A stretch of DNA of 64,000 nt from Persephonella sp. (GCA_026987075.1 JALSNI010000067.1:1-64000); one strand, 5' to 3'. Counted from the first letter of the stretch, positions 37,186-47,452 are shown. Numbers and translations are program-made. Notes: a model not told the origin generated them from the letters alone.

Positions 37186-39180
37186 ATGAAATTTCTGAAA
37201 AATATGTCCATTAAGAAAAAAATCTTTATCCTTACCTTTGTCCCTATCTTAACTACTATTATGTATGCTGTTAATCTATGGCTGAATAACTACAAGATTT
37301 ATAAGGAAGAAGTTGTCTTAGAAAAGAGCGTTATTCTTTCAACAAAGATATCAGCTCTTGTTCATGAGCTACAAAAAGAAAGGGGAAGAACCGCTGGCTT
37401 TTTAGGAAGTCAGGGAACAAAGTTTCGTTTGGAGCTACAACAGCAGCGAAGACTTACAGACCAGAAATTGAGAGAGTTAAAAGAACACATCAAAGATATA
37501 AATAAAGGAGATATTTCAGAGGAAACTTATCAGGAGCTGAAAAGTTCACTGAATATGATAGAAAGATTACCAGAAATAAGAAGTGCTGTAGATTCACTGA
37601 GTATAGAAGTTGGTAAAGCTATAGGATTTTACACAAACCTAAACTTTCATCTGTTAAAAACTATAGGCTCTTTTGCAAAAAGTAGCTCTAATGCCCAGAT
37701 TACAAAAGAATTGACAGGATATTTAGACTTCTTAATGGCAAAAGAGAAGATGGGAATAGAGAGAGCAGTTCTTTCAGCAGTATTTGCAAAAAATCAGTTT
37801 ACTAAACAGCTTTATTTTAAGTTTATCTCCCTTTTAAGTGAACAAAAGGCATATCTTCAGTCTTTTCAATTTGTAGCCCCAAAAAAGTTTTTAGACATCT
37901 ATAAAAATACTGTAACAGGAACTGCTGTAGCTGAAGTTGAAAGAATGGAAAAAGTAGCCCTGGAAAAGGCTGAAACAGGAGATTTTGGTGTAGATCCTTC
38001 TTACTGGTTTGATACTATTACGCAAAAAATAAATCTGATGAAAAAAGCAGAAGACCAGATGTCCAATCAGTTAGTTAAAGACATAGTTAGTTTAAAGGAA
38101 TCTGCCGTAAGCAATCTTATCCTTATAACGGTAATATCAGTTGTTGTTATATCTGTAATAGTTGTGATAGGCATCGTGATAAACAGAACTATAAGCTCAA
38201 CCATAACTACCATAGAAAGAGAGCTGAAGTATATTGCAGATGCTAAAGACTTTACAAGAAAAATTGTGGTTGATACCAAAGACGAGATGAACAGTATTGC
38301 TAACTCTATTAATTATCTCATTGAGGCCTCCAGAGAAGCTCTTGAACAGGCAAAAATATCCGCGCAGGAAAACACATCTATTGCAGCAGAGCTGTCTGCA
38401 ACAGCTACAGAGATAGAAAAAAGGGTGGAGGAAGAGTCCCATATAGTTGAAAGCACCACACAAAAGGCTGTTTCAGTTCAGAAACCACTTGAAGAGGAAA
38501 TCTTAAAATTAGACAAGACAAAAGATGAAATTAAGAAAGCTAACTCTGTATTGAAAAATACTAAAGAACAGATAATAAGCCTTATAAACACCGTCCAGAC
38601 AAGTGCCCACGAGGAAATCAAAATAGTAAATGAGTTAGAAAACTTAAAAGAAACTACTGATAAAACAAAGGATGTTCTTAAACTGATAGAAGATATAGCC
38701 AATCAGACGAATCTTTTAGCATTGAATGCAGCTATAGAAGCAGCAAGGGCAGGAGAAGCAGGAAAAGGTTTTGCAGTAGTGGCAGATGAAGTAAGAAATC
38801 TTGCGGAAAAGTCCAGAGAATATGTAGAAAACATAACAGATACGATAGTAGAACTTATTAACCAGATAAATGAAATTTCAGAGCAGATATCAAACAATGC
38901 TCAGAATGTGAACAAGTTGGCAGAAGAGTCAAAAACTGTAGAACACGACGTAAATACTATATCTGAAGTTATGGAAGAAACTGTAAAAGTTTCAGAAGAT
39001 GCTTCTGAATCTATAAAAGCTATAGTAGGAGACATCAAAAATATTATTAAAGATATAGAACAGATTAATCAGCTCTCCTCTGCGAACACAAGAAGCGTAG
39101 AAGAGATAGCTAAAGCTACAGAACATCTATATGCGATGACAGAAAAATTGAGCAAAATATTAGAAGAGTTCAAAACATAA
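37186..39180 (+). CDS. Methyl-accepting chemotaxis protein with NIT sensor domain
   Basis: 664 residues. Transmembrane helices at about 13-32 and 308-332 enclose a ~275-residue periplasmic domain that opens with [20 protein letters not shown], the signature of nitrate/nitrite-sensing NIT domains. A HAMP follows, and then the long coiled-coil signalling domain with the conserved hairpin tip ([20 protein letters not shown]). Nitrate is a common electron acceptor in this group, so nitrate taxis is a reasonable inference. Good Shine-Dalgarno (AAGAGGAGA). Confidence 0.93.
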   Translation: MKFLKNMSIKKKIFILTFVPILTTIMYAVNLWLNNYKIYKEEVVLEKSVILSTKISALVHELQKERGRTAGFLGSQGTKFRLELQQQRRLTDQKLRELKEHIKDINKGDISEETYQELKSSLNMIERLPEIRSAVDSLSIEVGKAIGFYTNLNFHLLKTIGSFAKSSSNAQITKELTGYLDFLMAKEKMGIERAVLSAVFAKNQFTKQLYFKFISLLSEQKAYLQSFQFVAPKKFLDIYKNTVTGTAVAEVERMEKVALEKAETGDFGVDPSYWFDTITQKINLMKKAEDQMSNQLVKDIVSLKESAVSNLILITVISVVVISVIVVIGIVINRTISSTITTIERELKYIADAKDFTRKIVVDTKDEMNSIANSINYLIEASREALEQAKISAQENTSIAAELSATATEIEKRVEEESHIVESTTQKAVSVQKPLEEEILKLDKTKDEIKKANSVLKNTKEQIISLINTVQTSAHEEIKIVNELENLKETTDKTKDVLKLIEDIANQTNLLALNAAIEAARAGEAGKGFAVVADEVRNLAEKSREYVENITDTIVELINQINEISEQISNNAQNVNKLAEESKTVEHDVNTISEVMEETVKVSEDASESIKAIVGDIKNIIKDIEQINQLSSANTRSVEEIAKATEHLYAMTEKLSKILEEFKT

Positions 39181-39198
39181 AAATGATAAAATGAGAAT

Positions 39199-41283
39199 AT
39201 GGAATATAAAATTCAGTTAAATGAAGAACAACAAAAAGCAGTAGAGTATTTTAGCTCTCCACTATTAGTGCTTGCTGGAGCAGGTTCTGGAAAAACAAGA
39301 GTAATTACCCAGAAAATTGTTTATATGGTTGAGAATCTGTCTATTCCAGTAAATAGAATTCTTGCCATAACTTTTACAAACAAAGCAGCTCAAGAAATGA
39401 AAGAGAGGGTCGTGTCAGCTCTCAATCTTGATTATCAGCCCCAATGGATAACGACTTTCCACAGTTTATCAGCAAAAATACTCAGGATAGAAGCAGAAAA
39501 TTTGGGATACCACAGGGATTTTGTTATATATGACGAGGAAGACAGCAAGAAAGCTATAAAAGATGTTTTAAAGGAAATGGATTTAGATTCTGAAGTTTAC
39601 AAACCAGAAAGAATACGAAATGTTATCAGCCAGATAAAACAGAATTTAGATGAGTCTGTCCTTGATTTTTATGCATTTACAATGCCGCACCTACCTGAAA
39701 TCTATGAAAAATATAACTACCATCTTACCCTCAGTAATGCAATGGATTTTGACGACCTGCTAATAAACGTGGTAAAACTTTTCAGAGAATATCCTGAGAT
39801 AAGAAAGTCGTGGCAAGATAGATTTGATTATATTTTAGTGGACGAGTATCAGGACACAAATCTTGTTCAGCACGAGATACTTAAATTGATAGTCGGAGAT
39901 AGAGACTGTATAACAGTAGTTGGAGACCCTCAGCAGTGTATATACACCTGGAGGGGAGCAAATCCAGATAATATATTAGAATTTGAGAAAGACTTCCCTA
40001 AAACAAAAATCATTAAGTTAGAGAGGAATTACCGCTCTACAGAAAAAATACTGTCTGTCGCAAACTCTGTTATATCTTCTGCAAAAGGCAGGTGGAAAGA
40101 GAAAGTGTTAAAGCTGTGGACAGAGAAAAAAGGAGATGAAGATGTATACCTGATATCTCTTGAAACAGATAAAAAAGAGAGTGATTTCGTAAGTAAGAAA
40201 ATTAGCTCACTGATTAAAGAAGGCTACCAGTATGGAGACTTTGCTGTTTTGATAAGAATGTCTTATCTGTCAAGGAATTTAGAAGAAGCATTTATTAAAA
40301 GAGGAATACCATATCAGGTAATTGGAGGGGTAAAATTTTACGAAAGGGCTGAAATAAAGGATATTCTTGCTTACATCAGATTTGCTCTACAACCAAAAGA
40401 TACTCAGGCATTCAAAAGAATAATAAATCTTCCCTCAAGGGGAATTGGAGAAAAAACAGTTGAAAAGATAAAACAGTTTTACGAAACAGACTGGCTTCAG
40501 GCATTACAGGATGCCTACCCGAACTTATCAAAAAAAATCCAAATCAGATTACAGGAATTTTTAGAAATTATTGACTACATCAGGAAACACGGAAATGAGA
40601 GACCTTCAGAAACAGCTAAATATCTTGTCAATGCTATTGGATACGAAGAATACTTAGAAAGTAAGTATAAAGACTGGGAAGACAGGGTCGCAAACATTCA
40701 CGAGCTGTTTAATGCACTAAAGGAAGTGGAAAAATCTGGAAAAACCTTTTTGGAGTTTTTAGAAGAGAGTTCCCTTTCTCAGGCTCAAGATAGTTTAGAA
40801 AATTCAAACTCAGTAAAGATTATGACTGTTCACGCATCAAAAGGTCTTGAGTTTCCCGTTGTTTTTATAGGGGGAATGGAAGATGGAATTTTCCCCAGTG
40901 GTAGAGCATTTGAAGACATAGAGCAGATGGAGGAAGAAAGAAGGTTGTTTTATGTTGCCATAACGAGAGCAAAAGAAAAAGTTTTCATAACTTATGCAAG
41001 GAAAAGAGCTACATTCAGTGGACATCTAAATGAGACAAAGCCGTCAAGATTTTTGAAAGATATAAAGGACAAGGTGAAAACCTTTTCAGACAGAAGAAGA
41101 ATTGAGGAAAAGTATAGAGCCACATCTGAGAATTGTGTTACAAGTATTAAGACGGGACAGCTGGTAAAACACGAAAAATTTGGTAAAGGAGTAGTCATTT
41201 CTGTTTCAGGAAATAAAGCAACAGTAATTTTTGAGACTGTAGGGCATAAAACAATAATAAAAGATTTCCTGAAAGTAGTTTAA
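39199..41283 (+). CDS. UvrD/PcrA-family superfamily 1 DNA helicase
   Basis: 694 residues, full SF1A helicase. Motif I GAGSGKTRV, motif Ia TFTNKAAQEMKER, motif II ILVDEYQDTN, motif III GDPQQCIYTWRGA, motif IV RNYRS and the late motifs MTVHASKGLEFPVVF and YVAITRAKEKV are intact. The C-terminal Tudor-like segment (KHEKFGKGVVISV) is that used for RNA-polymerase contact in PcrA/UvrD. It unwinds DNA 3'-5' in repair and replication. Its stop overlaps the murI stop by 4 bases. Confidence 0.95.
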   Translation: MEYKIQLNEEQQKAVEYFSSPLLVLAGAGSGKTRVITQKIVYMVENLSIPVNRILAITFTNKAAQEMKERVVSALNLDYQPQWITTFHSLSAKILRIEAENLGYHRDFVIYDEEDSKKAIKDVLKEMDLDSEVYKPERIRNVISQIKQNLDESVLDFYAFTMPHLPEIYEKYNYHLTLSNAMDFDDLLINVVKLFREYPEIRKSWQDRFDYILVDEYQDTNLVQHEILKLIVGDRDCITVVGDPQQCIYTWRGANPDNILEFEKDFPKTKIIKLERNYRSTEKILSVANSVISSAKGRWKEKVLKLWTEKKGDEDVYLISLETDKKESDFVSKKISSLIKEGYQYGDFAVLIRMSYLSRNLEEAFIKRGIPYQVIGGVKFYERAEIKDILAYIRFALQPKDTQAFKRIINLPSRGIGEKTVEKIKQFYETDWLQALQDAYPNLSKKIQIRLQEFLEIIDYIRKHGNERPSETAKYLVNAIGYEEYLESKYKDWEDRVANIHELFNALKEVEKSGKTFLEFLEESSLSQAQDSLENSNSVKIMTVHASKGLEFPVVFIGGMEDGIFPSGRAFEDIEQMEEERRLFYVAITRAKEKVFITYARKRATFSGHLNETKPSRFLKDIKDKVKTFSDRRRIEEKYRATSENCVTSIKTGQLVKHEKFGKGVVISVSGNKATVIFETVGHKTIIKDFLKVV

Positions 41284-42053
41284 ACTCTACATATCTCAGA
41301 GAGCTCTATCTTTTCAACAGGAATGTTTCCTACAAGCATAGTTTTTAGTTTACTGAAACTTTCTGATTCGTCAGTTATAAATATCTTTTTAGTGCCTCCA
41401 CCGTTAAATTTCAGGTTATTGTTATGTAAAAACTCAGTTATTGCCTGTGAAGAATCAACAATTTTTATCTGTGGATACAGCTTGTTAATTGTATTTCTTA
41501 AAAGGGGGTAATGGGTGCATCCTAATATTAATGTGTCTATATCTTTAGCTACAATTTCGTCAAGGTAGTTTTTTATAATCAGCTCAGCTATTTCTCCTTC
41601 TATTATTCCTTCCTCAACTAACGGAACAAATAAAGGACAGGCTTTTTGGAAAACAGTGATACCTTTTTGTATAAGTATGTTTTTATAGGAATTACTTTTT
41701 ATTGTTGCCTGAGTTCCTATTACTCCAACCCTACCGTTTTTTGTTTTTTTTAATGCTGTTTCAATGCCAGGCTGAATAACACCAATAACAGGGATTTCAA
41801 GTATTTCTCTTAATGTGTCCAGTGCATATGATGAAGCTGTATTACAGGCTATTATAAGGGCATCTATCCCGAATCCTGTCAGGTATTTTGCAGCCTCTAT
41901 AGAGTATCTGATTATGGTCTCTTTAGATTTATTTCCGTAGGGAACTCTCGCTGTGTCTCCAAGATAGTATATGTCAGCTTGTGGAAATTCTCTGGCAACT
42001 TCTTTAAAAACAGTAAGACCTCCGATGCCTGAATCAAATATCCCTATGCTCAT
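41280..42053 (-). CDS. murI: Glutamate racemase
   Basis: 257 residues. Both catalytic cysteines are in their motifs: ACNTASSYAL and LGCTHYPLL. The N-terminal DSGIGGLTVFKE holds the catalytic Asp-Ser. It makes D-glutamate for peptidoglycan. It overlaps rsfS by 20 bases and closes a four-gene minus-strand operon (rng, bamD, rsfS, murI). Confidence 0.96.
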   Translation of the reverse strand: MSIGIFDSGIGGLTVFKEVAREFPQADIYYLGDTARVPYGNKSKETIIRYSIEAAKYLTGFGIDALIIACNTASSYALDTLREILEIPVIGVIQPGIETALKKTKNGRVGVIGTQATIKSNSYKNILIQKGITVFQKACPLFVPLVEEGIIEGEIAELIIKNYLDEIVAKDIDTLILGCTHYPLLRNTINKLYPQIKIVDSSQAITEFLHNNNLKFNGGGTKKIFITDESESFSKLKTMLVGNIPVEKIELSEICRV

Positions 42054-42402
42054 TTTTTTCCTCTGTGCTGTATACTACTGGTGCATCTGACCAGAGCCAC
42101 TCAAGGTTATAGTATTCTCTTAGCTCAGGTATGAATATGTTAACTAACACATCACCGTAATCAATAGCTATCCATCTTCCTTCATTATATCCTTCAACAT
42201 GGGAAGGGATAATTCCTTTACTCTTTAGTTTTTGCGTTATCTCATCGCATATGGCCTTTGTGTGAACAGGAACATCCCCCGACACAATAACCATATAATC
42301 TGCGATTGGAGAAACTCTCCCTATTTCTAAAACCACGATATCTTTACCTTTTTTCTCTTCGGCAGCTTTTATTATTTCTTCAACAATTTCTTTAGATTCT
42401 AT
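42034..42402 (-). CDS. rsfS: Ribosomal silencing factor RsfS, apparent AUA start
   Basis: About 122 residues if begun at codon ATA 42402 (ESKEIVEEIIKAAEEKKGKD follows). Family features: KGKDIVVLEIG, SPIADYMVIVSG and WIAIDYGDVLVNIF, then YYNLEWLW. It binds L14 and blocks subunit joining. The first ordinary start codon, GTG 42336, would remove 22 residues that the family needs. An in-frame TAA (the bamD stop) lies two codons upstream, and no ATG, GTG or TTG exists between them. A strong AGGAGGG lies 7 bases before ATA. Translation probably restarts after bamD. Confidence 0.85.
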   Translation of the reverse strand: MESKEIVEEIIKAAEEKKGKDIVVLEIGRVSPIADYMVIVSGDVPVHTKAICDEITQKLKSKGIIPSHVEGYNEGRWIAIDYGDVLVNIFIPELREYYNLEWLWSDAPVVYSTEEKNEHRDI

Positions 42403-42405
42403 TTC

Positions 42406-43305
42406 TTAACCCTCCTTTTGTAATTTTTTTAACAGCTCTTCAAGACTTTTTGTATATTGAGAATCAGGATAGTTTTTTAATGCGTGTTTTATTATTTCTA
42501 TAGCCCTTTGTTTACTTGTTCTTATCCTGTCCTGTAATTTACTTATATGTTCCTCTAAAAGTTTTTTTCTATTGAGCAGAACATTTTTTTTCTCCAAATC
42601 TTTTTCCGCTTTTATCTTTTCCTCTAATTTTTCTATTTTTTCTTGATACTCTTGTATTTCGTCAGCATACTGCTGGTCTGTATTTGCTAAATTGTAGGCT
42701 ATTTTATATGTAATATAATCTTCTTCTATCTGGTCTGAATAATCATCAAATACCATGTTATAGTAGATAGAAGCAGAGTAATACTTTCCAAGATGCTCAT
42801 ATAGCTCTGCTATCTCTATTAAATGCTGAGCTTCTGCTTTTCTGACCTTTTGAATTATCTCCTTTGCTTTTTTTGCATATATGCTGTCTGGGTAGTTATC
42901 AATAAGCTCTTCTGCTTTTTCTCCTGCTTTTTTCATATAGGTAAGGTCTCTGTCCGGGGAGGGAGAAACTTTTAAATAGGAAACAGCTAATTTGTATAAC
43001 ACTTCGGGAACATACTGAGAGGTTGGGAACAAAGATAGAAACTCCTCAAATTCAACGATAGCATCAATGTAGTTTTCCTGAAGGTAATATATGTTAGCAA
43101 GATGATATCTTGCTTCCATTATGTCTGTTGTTGTCATATTTTGAGCTTCGTAAATTGCTTTCTTAAAATACTCTTTTGCATCGTCATACTCTCCTTTCTC
43201 ATAAAGCTGAAAAGCTTTCGTTAGAACCTGCTCTTTTTTAATAACCTTTTCAGCACAGGAGAACATAACCGCTGAGCTGATTACAGCTATAAGTAATTTT
43301 TTCAT
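42406..43305 (-). CDS. bamD: BamD-like TPR outer-membrane lipoprotein
   Basis: 299 residues. A lipoprotein signal with lipobox VMFSC (Cys17) is followed by about five TPR-like helical pairs of BamD type (AFQLYEKGEYDDAKEYFKKA, PTSQYVPEVLYKLAVSYLK). A charged coiled coil (about 215-275) and a last TPR extend it beyond the usual ~245 residues. It is probably part of the beta-barrel assembly machine. It overlaps rng by 4 bases and donates the Shine-Dalgarno for rsfS. Confidence 0.85.
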   Translation of the reverse strand: MKKLLIAVISSAVMFSCAEKVIKKEQVLTKAFQLYEKGEYDDAKEYFKKAIYEAQNMTTTDIMEARYHLANIYYLQENYIDAIVEFEEFLSLFPTSQYVPEVLYKLAVSYLKVSPSPDRDLTYMKKAGEKAEELIDNYPDSIYAKKAKEIIQKVRKAEAQHLIEIAELYEHLGKYYSASIYYNMVFDDYSDQIEEDYITYKIAYNLANTDQQYADEIQEYQEKIEKLEEKIKAEKDLEKKNVLLNRKKLLEEHISKLQDRIRTSKQRAIEIIKHALKNYPDSQYTKSLEELLKKLQKEG

Positions 43306-44702
43306 TCTACACTCTCTATAGAAAATTTGTTTATCTGTTGATTTATATCAGAAATAATATCAATACTATCAGTTAGTTTCAATTGGTTTATCAGTTCTTT
43401 TACTGCTCTATACATGTAAGGGTGGATTTTTATTTTTAGTTTTACAAAGGGTTTTAGTTCAGATATTCTTTTCTCTAACTCAAAACTGAATAGATACTTA
43501 CTTTTTATAAAGCCGTTTCCCTGACAGGTATTGCAGATATCGGTAAGCTGTTTTATGAGGCTGTCTTCTACCTTTTTTCTCGTCAGTTCAAGGAGACCAA
43601 GGGATGTGAAATTTTTTATTTTTACCGGTCTCTTGTCCTTTTTTACTTCCTGTTTAAATTGTTCTATAAGTGCTTTTTTCTTTTCTTCATCTTTCATGTC
43701 TATAAAATCTATGACTATTATGCCTCCTAAGTCTCTTAGTCTTATATGTTTTGCAATTTCTTTCATAGCTTCAACATTTGTATGGTATGCTGTTTCTTCT
43801 AAAGATTTATGCTTACAGTGACTGCCGCTGTTTACATCTATGGATACAAGAGCCTCAGTTTCTTCAATAACTAAGTATCCACCATTTTTTAGCCACACAT
43901 AAGGATTGAGAATTTTGTTTATCAATTTGTCTATGCCGTAATAACTGTAAAGAGATACTTTTCTCTTTCTGTATGGTTCTAATTTTATCTGTTTATTAAA
44001 GTTTTTACGAATGTAATCTTTTATCTCTTTTAGCTTTTTTATGTCGTCAGATATTATTTTAGAGAAATTACCAGCATAATCTCTTAATATACTGTATATT
44101 TTTGAAGATTCTTCATACAGAAGGGATGGAGTCTTCTTCTTCTGTGAAATTTTCAAGATGTTTTCCCACTGATGTTTTAACGATAAAAAATCTTCAATTA
44201 TGGCTTCATCAGATGCTTCAACAGCAGAAGTTCTTATTATGTAACCATAATTGTTTTCATTAAACGGTTCTAAAAGCCATTTAATATGCTCTTTAATCTT
44301 TTCTTTTAGCTCTTTGTTGTCAATTTTTGAGGATATTGTTATGTAAGGGTCACTGGGAATTAAAACTAAATATTTGCCAGGGAGTGTAATTTTACAGGAG
44401 AGTTTTGCACCTTTTGAACTGACAGCAGCCCTCTTTACCTGAACTATTATGTTTTTATTAGGCTTCATCTCTTGACAGCTTTTTATGTCTTTCAAAGGAA
44501 GGAATGCTTCTCTATCTTCCCCTATATCCACGAAGGCTGCATTCATTGCTGGGATAATTCTCTTTACTTTCCCTTTGTATATGTTACCAGACTGTCTTAA
44601 AAGCTCTTTGTAATCAATTCTTACTTCAACAGGCTCGCCATCTTCATAAATCACATATAAATAAATATCCCTTGAGGATGTAATAACAAGCTCTCTATTC
44701 AC
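43302..44702 (-). CDS. rng: Ribonuclease G/E family endoribonuclease
   Basis: 466 residues. N-terminal S1 domain (YKGKVKRIIPAMNAAFVDIG), RNase H-like body with the catalytic Asp residues in SIDVNSGSH and VIDFIDMKD, and the zinc link CNTCQGNG. It lacks the long RNase E degradosome tail, so it is closest to RNase G. It processes rRNA and mRNA 5' ends. The start is GTG at 44702 with a weak Shine-Dalgarno. Confidence 0.92.
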   Translation of the reverse strand: MNRELVITSSRDIYLYVIYEDGEPVEVRIDYKELLRQSGNIYKGKVKRIIPAMNAAFVDIGEDREAFLPLKDIKSCQEMKPNKNIIVQVKRAAVSSKGAKLSCKITLPGKYLVLIPSDPYITISSKIDNKELKEKIKEHIKWLLEPFNENNYGYIIRTSAVEASDEAIIEDFLSLKHQWENILKISQKKKTPSLLYEESSKIYSILRDYAGNFSKIISDDIKKLKEIKDYIRKNFNKQIKLEPYRKRKVSLYSYYGIDKLINKILNPYVWLKNGGYLVIEETEALVSIDVNSGSHCKHKSLEETAYHTNVEAMKEIAKHIRLRDLGGIIVIDFIDMKDEEKKKALIEQFKQEVKKDKRPVKIKNFTSLGLLELTRKKVEDSLIKQLTDICNTCQGNGFIKSKYLFSFELEKRISELKPFVKLKIKIHPYMYRAVKELINQLKLTDSIDIISDINQQINKFSIESVE

Positions 44703-44763
44703 ACGAAACCCTGAAAATAGATTGTCTGTTAAATGATAAAACAGGGAAGAATGTTAATCAAGA

Positions 44764-44789
44764 CTTCCCCCTTCTAAAAAAGGGGGAAG
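44764..44789. terminator. Hairpin terminator after the polyferredoxin gene
   Basis: A perfect 10-base stem CTTCCCCCTT/AAGGGGGAAG with a 6-base loop in the gap between the polyferredoxin stop and the rng start. It most likely ends minus-strand transcription of the polyferredoxin gene and separates it from the rng operon. Confidence 0.7.
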
Positions 44790-44795
44790 AGAGCT

Positions 44796-45674
44796 TTATT
44801 TAGAAACCTTTCCAGAGATAAAATCTGGGTCTCTTTCTGGTAACTCTGTAACCCAGGTCATAAGAGGTTCTTTACATTCTGGCAGTCTAACTTGTTTACA
44901 TGTATCAATACATTCGCCACATACAATACATGCCTGAATTCCTTTATAAAAATCATTTATGTATGCCATTCTTCTTGGGTCAAGAGCCATAGGGCAGTTT
45001 TTTATGCATTCTCTACAGCTGCCACAGTCAGATAAATTAAACTGTGGAGCCATTGTTGTTTTAAACTTGTGGTGATATGGGGTTATCTTCTGATATATGC
45101 CTGTTGGACAGAAAGTTCTACACCATCTTTTGCCTATAAATACTTCAAAATACACCACAACTAAAGCTGATAAGAACGCAACCCACATCCATCCAAACAT
45201 AGGATTTGTAGTATAGAAAAAGACTCTCAGGTCTGTAACCCAATTAAAAAACAGAGCTAAAAATAAAATAGAAACCACAAGGGAAACAAAGTAATATCCT
45301 ATTTTACTTAATGATGTTGAACGGGAATGATACATTTTTCTTCTAATTTTGTCCTGAATTTCTGCCACCCATCCACCGGGACATATCCAGCCACAGAACA
45401 CTCTGCCATTAAAAAGATTCATAACAATAACAAGTATGGCAAAAAATCCCAGTGCTAAAATTACAGGCATAAGGCCATCTTCTACAGGAACTTTTTTCCA
45501 GAAAATCCACGCTTCATCGTGGGCAAGGTCAATTTTTGCAATCTTAAAAACAGGTATAACTATGAGTGCAAGTATGACTAAGATGTAAACCACATTCCTC
45601 ATAATTGTGAATTTATGGGTTTCCCAGTAAGAAGGCTGTGGACACGCCTGAACAGTATCTACCTGAGTTGACAT
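44796..45674 (-). CDS. NapH/CcoG-like membrane polyferredoxin
   Basis: 292 residues. About four transmembrane helices (starting near 28, 70, 120 and 145) surround two cytoplasmic Cys motifs of NapH type, CGWICPGGW and CRTFCPTGIY. Two [4Fe-4S] ferredoxin motifs follow near the C-terminus (CGSCRECIKNCP and CIVCGECIDTCK). It likely feeds quinol-derived electrons to a periplasmic reductase such as Nap or a Nos-type enzyme, but none is in the window. Single gene with its own promoter region. Confidence 0.85.
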   Translation of the reverse strand: MSTQVDTVQACPQPSYWETHKFTIMRNVVYILVILALIVIPVFKIAKIDLAHDEAWIFWKKVPVEDGLMPVILALGFFAILVIVMNLFNGRVFCGWICPGGWVAEIQDKIRRKMYHSRSTSLSKIGYYFVSLVVSILFLALFFNWVTDLRVFFYTTNPMFGWMWVAFLSALVVVYFEVFIGKRWCRTFCPTGIYQKITPYHHKFKTTMAPQFNLSDCGSCRECIKNCPMALDPRRMAYINDFYKGIQACIVCGECIDTCKQVRLPECKEPLMTWVTELPERDPDFISGKVSK

Positions 45675-45737
45675 TAAATTTACCTCCTAAAAAATTTAAC
45701 ACACTGTAAAATATTATAATATATTATAATAAAGTTC

Positions 45738-45753
45738 GTTAGTTATTACTAAC
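45738..45753. promoter_or_regulatory. Palindromic operator at the PEGA-lipoprotein promoter
   Basis: GTTAGTTATTACTAAC: 6-base arms around TATT. It begins about 8 bases after a perfect TATAAT (45725-45730), that is, at the expected transcription start. Its left half (GTTAGTTA) recurs in the palindrome at 48881. Regulator unknown. Confidence 0.45.
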
Positions 45754-45771
45754 CATAGGAGAGGACAAAAG

Positions 45772-47385
45772 ATGAAAAAAGTTTTCACAATTTTTTTATT
45801 GGTGGTGGCAGCAGTATTTTTATCATCCTGTGAAGGAAAAGGTAAATTAATCATCAAGGAACCTCCTAATGCTGATGTTTACATTAACGGTAAACATGTA
45901 GGTAAAACTCCTATTGAGCTTGAGCTGAAAGAAGGAAAATATACTGTTGAGGTTGCTGTATCTCCGTTTGATATGGAAAGGAAAAAGAATGTGTGGGTTT
46001 ATTTTGATCATACAACAGAACTATCTTTTAAACCTAAGCCCAAAGGTATTCTTATAGTAGACACCAAACCTCAAGGGGCAGAAGTTATTGAAGGGAGAAA
46101 TCCTTTAGGAAAGACGCCTTTCAAAGACAAGATAGATGTTGGAGAGCATCACATTATACTAAAGCTTGGGGCTGTAGGAACATCAAGAGTGGTAAACATA
46201 GAGTATGGAAAAACCACTAAACTGTTTGTCAATTTGGAAAAAGCAGTTGTCCATTTTAGAGCAAAACCTTCACAGGCTGACCTGATTATAGATGGAAAGA
46301 AGATAGGAAATTTTCCTGTAGACCTGGAACTTGATGAAGGTATCCACAGAATAACAGTTTCTTATAAACATTACACAGATACTTTTTCTTTGAAAGTGAA
46401 AAAGGGAGATGAGATAACTGTAAACTACATACTTAAAGATGTTCAACTTCCTCCAATTCAGGCTTACGGTCCTATTACATTTACCCCAGATAAAAAATAT
46501 TTAGTTACAATGGGAAAAGCAGGTATATATTTCTGGGATTTGAAAAAATTTAAACCTCAAATATCCCTTTATGACCCAAAGGATGTTAGAAATTTTGATA
46601 AATTTATCAATTATGCCATATCAGATGATGGTCATTATGTTGTGGGAATAAAACCAATCAGAAAACTTGCATATGCTCTTCCTAAAAGTCTAAAAGGTAA
46701 AAAAGTGGACAAAATTTTAGTATGGGATTTAAAAACTACTTTTCCTGTAATGTCAAAAATGTATCCAATGAATGCATTGATAACAGCAATAAGTGGAGAT
46801 AACAAAAAAGTTTACTTTATAACAGCAGATAGAAAGATAAAAAGTGCAGACCTTAAAACAGGAAAACTGTTAAAAGAAGAAAAAATGAATTATACCCCTT
46901 CCTTTGGAAGGTATCATAAAGGAAAGATATATATAGGAACAGAAGAAGGCCATCTTGTTATTTACGATACAAATTCAGATACTGTAATAAAAGAGGAAAA
47001 AATACATTCAGGAAAAATCACAGATGTTGAGATTTCCCATGACGGCAGAGAAATCATAACTTCATCACTTGATGGAACTGTAAAGATACATACTGCAGAC
47101 CTTTTACCTGTAAAGACAGTTAAGATAGGAAAAAAAGTGTTTTCTGCCAATTTATCTCCTTCAAAGGATAAAGTGGCATTTGGTTTAGAAGATAAAACTG
47201 TTATGGTAAAAGAGTTAAAGACAGGTAAAGAGTTATACAGTATAAAAAATTTACATTTTGTTCCAGCATCTCTCCTGTTCTCTAATGAGGAAGTCTTAAT
47301 TGTTGCATCTTCTATAAAAGAGCCAGAGATTGACATATTTAGGAATGGTCATCTTATGAAAAAGTGGATTCAAACAATCAAATAG
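45772..47385 (+). CDS. PEGA-domain lipoprotein with beta-propeller
   Basis: 537 residues. Lipobox LSSC (Cys20) marks a lipoprotein. Three PEGA domains follow (KEPPNADVYINGKHVGKTPI; KPQGAEVIEGRNPLGKTPF; KPSQADLIIDGKKIGNFPV). The second half (about 235-537) has WD40/propeller-like blades (ITDVEISHDGREIITSSLDGTVKI). It is probably a periplasmic or surface binding protein; ligand unknown. An intergenic promoter, operator and good Shine-Dalgarno (AGGAGAGG) precede it, and a terminator follows it. Confidence 0.85.
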   Translation: MKKVFTIFLLVVAAVFLSSCEGKGKLIIKEPPNADVYINGKHVGKTPIELELKEGKYTVEVAVSPFDMERKKNVWVYFDHTTELSFKPKPKGILIVDTKPQGAEVIEGRNPLGKTPFKDKIDVGEHHIILKLGAVGTSRVVNIEYGKTTKLFVNLEKAVVHFRAKPSQADLIIDGKKIGNFPVDLELDEGIHRITVSYKHYTDTFSLKVKKGDEITVNYILKDVQLPPIQAYGPITFTPDKKYLVTMGKAGIYFWDLKKFKPQISLYDPKDVRNFDKFINYAISDDGHYVVGIKPIRKLAYALPKSLKGKKVDKILVWDLKTTFPVMSKMYPMNALITAISGDNKKVYFITADRKIKSADLKTGKLLKEEKMNYTPSFGRYHKGKIYIGTEEGHLVIYDTNSDTVIKEEKIHSGKITDVEISHDGREIITSSLDGTVKIHTADLLPVKTVKIGKKVFSANLSPSKDKVAFGLEDKTVMVKELKTGKELYSIKNLHFVPASLLFSNEEVLIVASSIKEPEIDIFRNGHLMKKWIQTIK

Positions 47386-47390
47386 CTCTG

Positions 47391-47412
47391 AGGGGGATTA
47401 ATACCCCCTTTT
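47391..47412 (+). terminator. Rho-independent terminator after the PEGA-lipoprotein gene
   Basis: Stem AGGGGG/CCCCCT with loop ATTAATA, followed directly by TTTT. It lies six bases after the stop codon, ahead of purF. Confidence 0.85.
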
Positions 47413-47452
47413 CTGTTAAAATTTTATTGATAACAAATGTCAGGAAGGTAAA

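Noticed and set aside
42034-42336. rsfS beginning at GTG 42336
   Set aside because: It would delete about 22 conserved residues and has no ribosome-binding site, whereas AGGAGGG lies correctly before ATA 42402.
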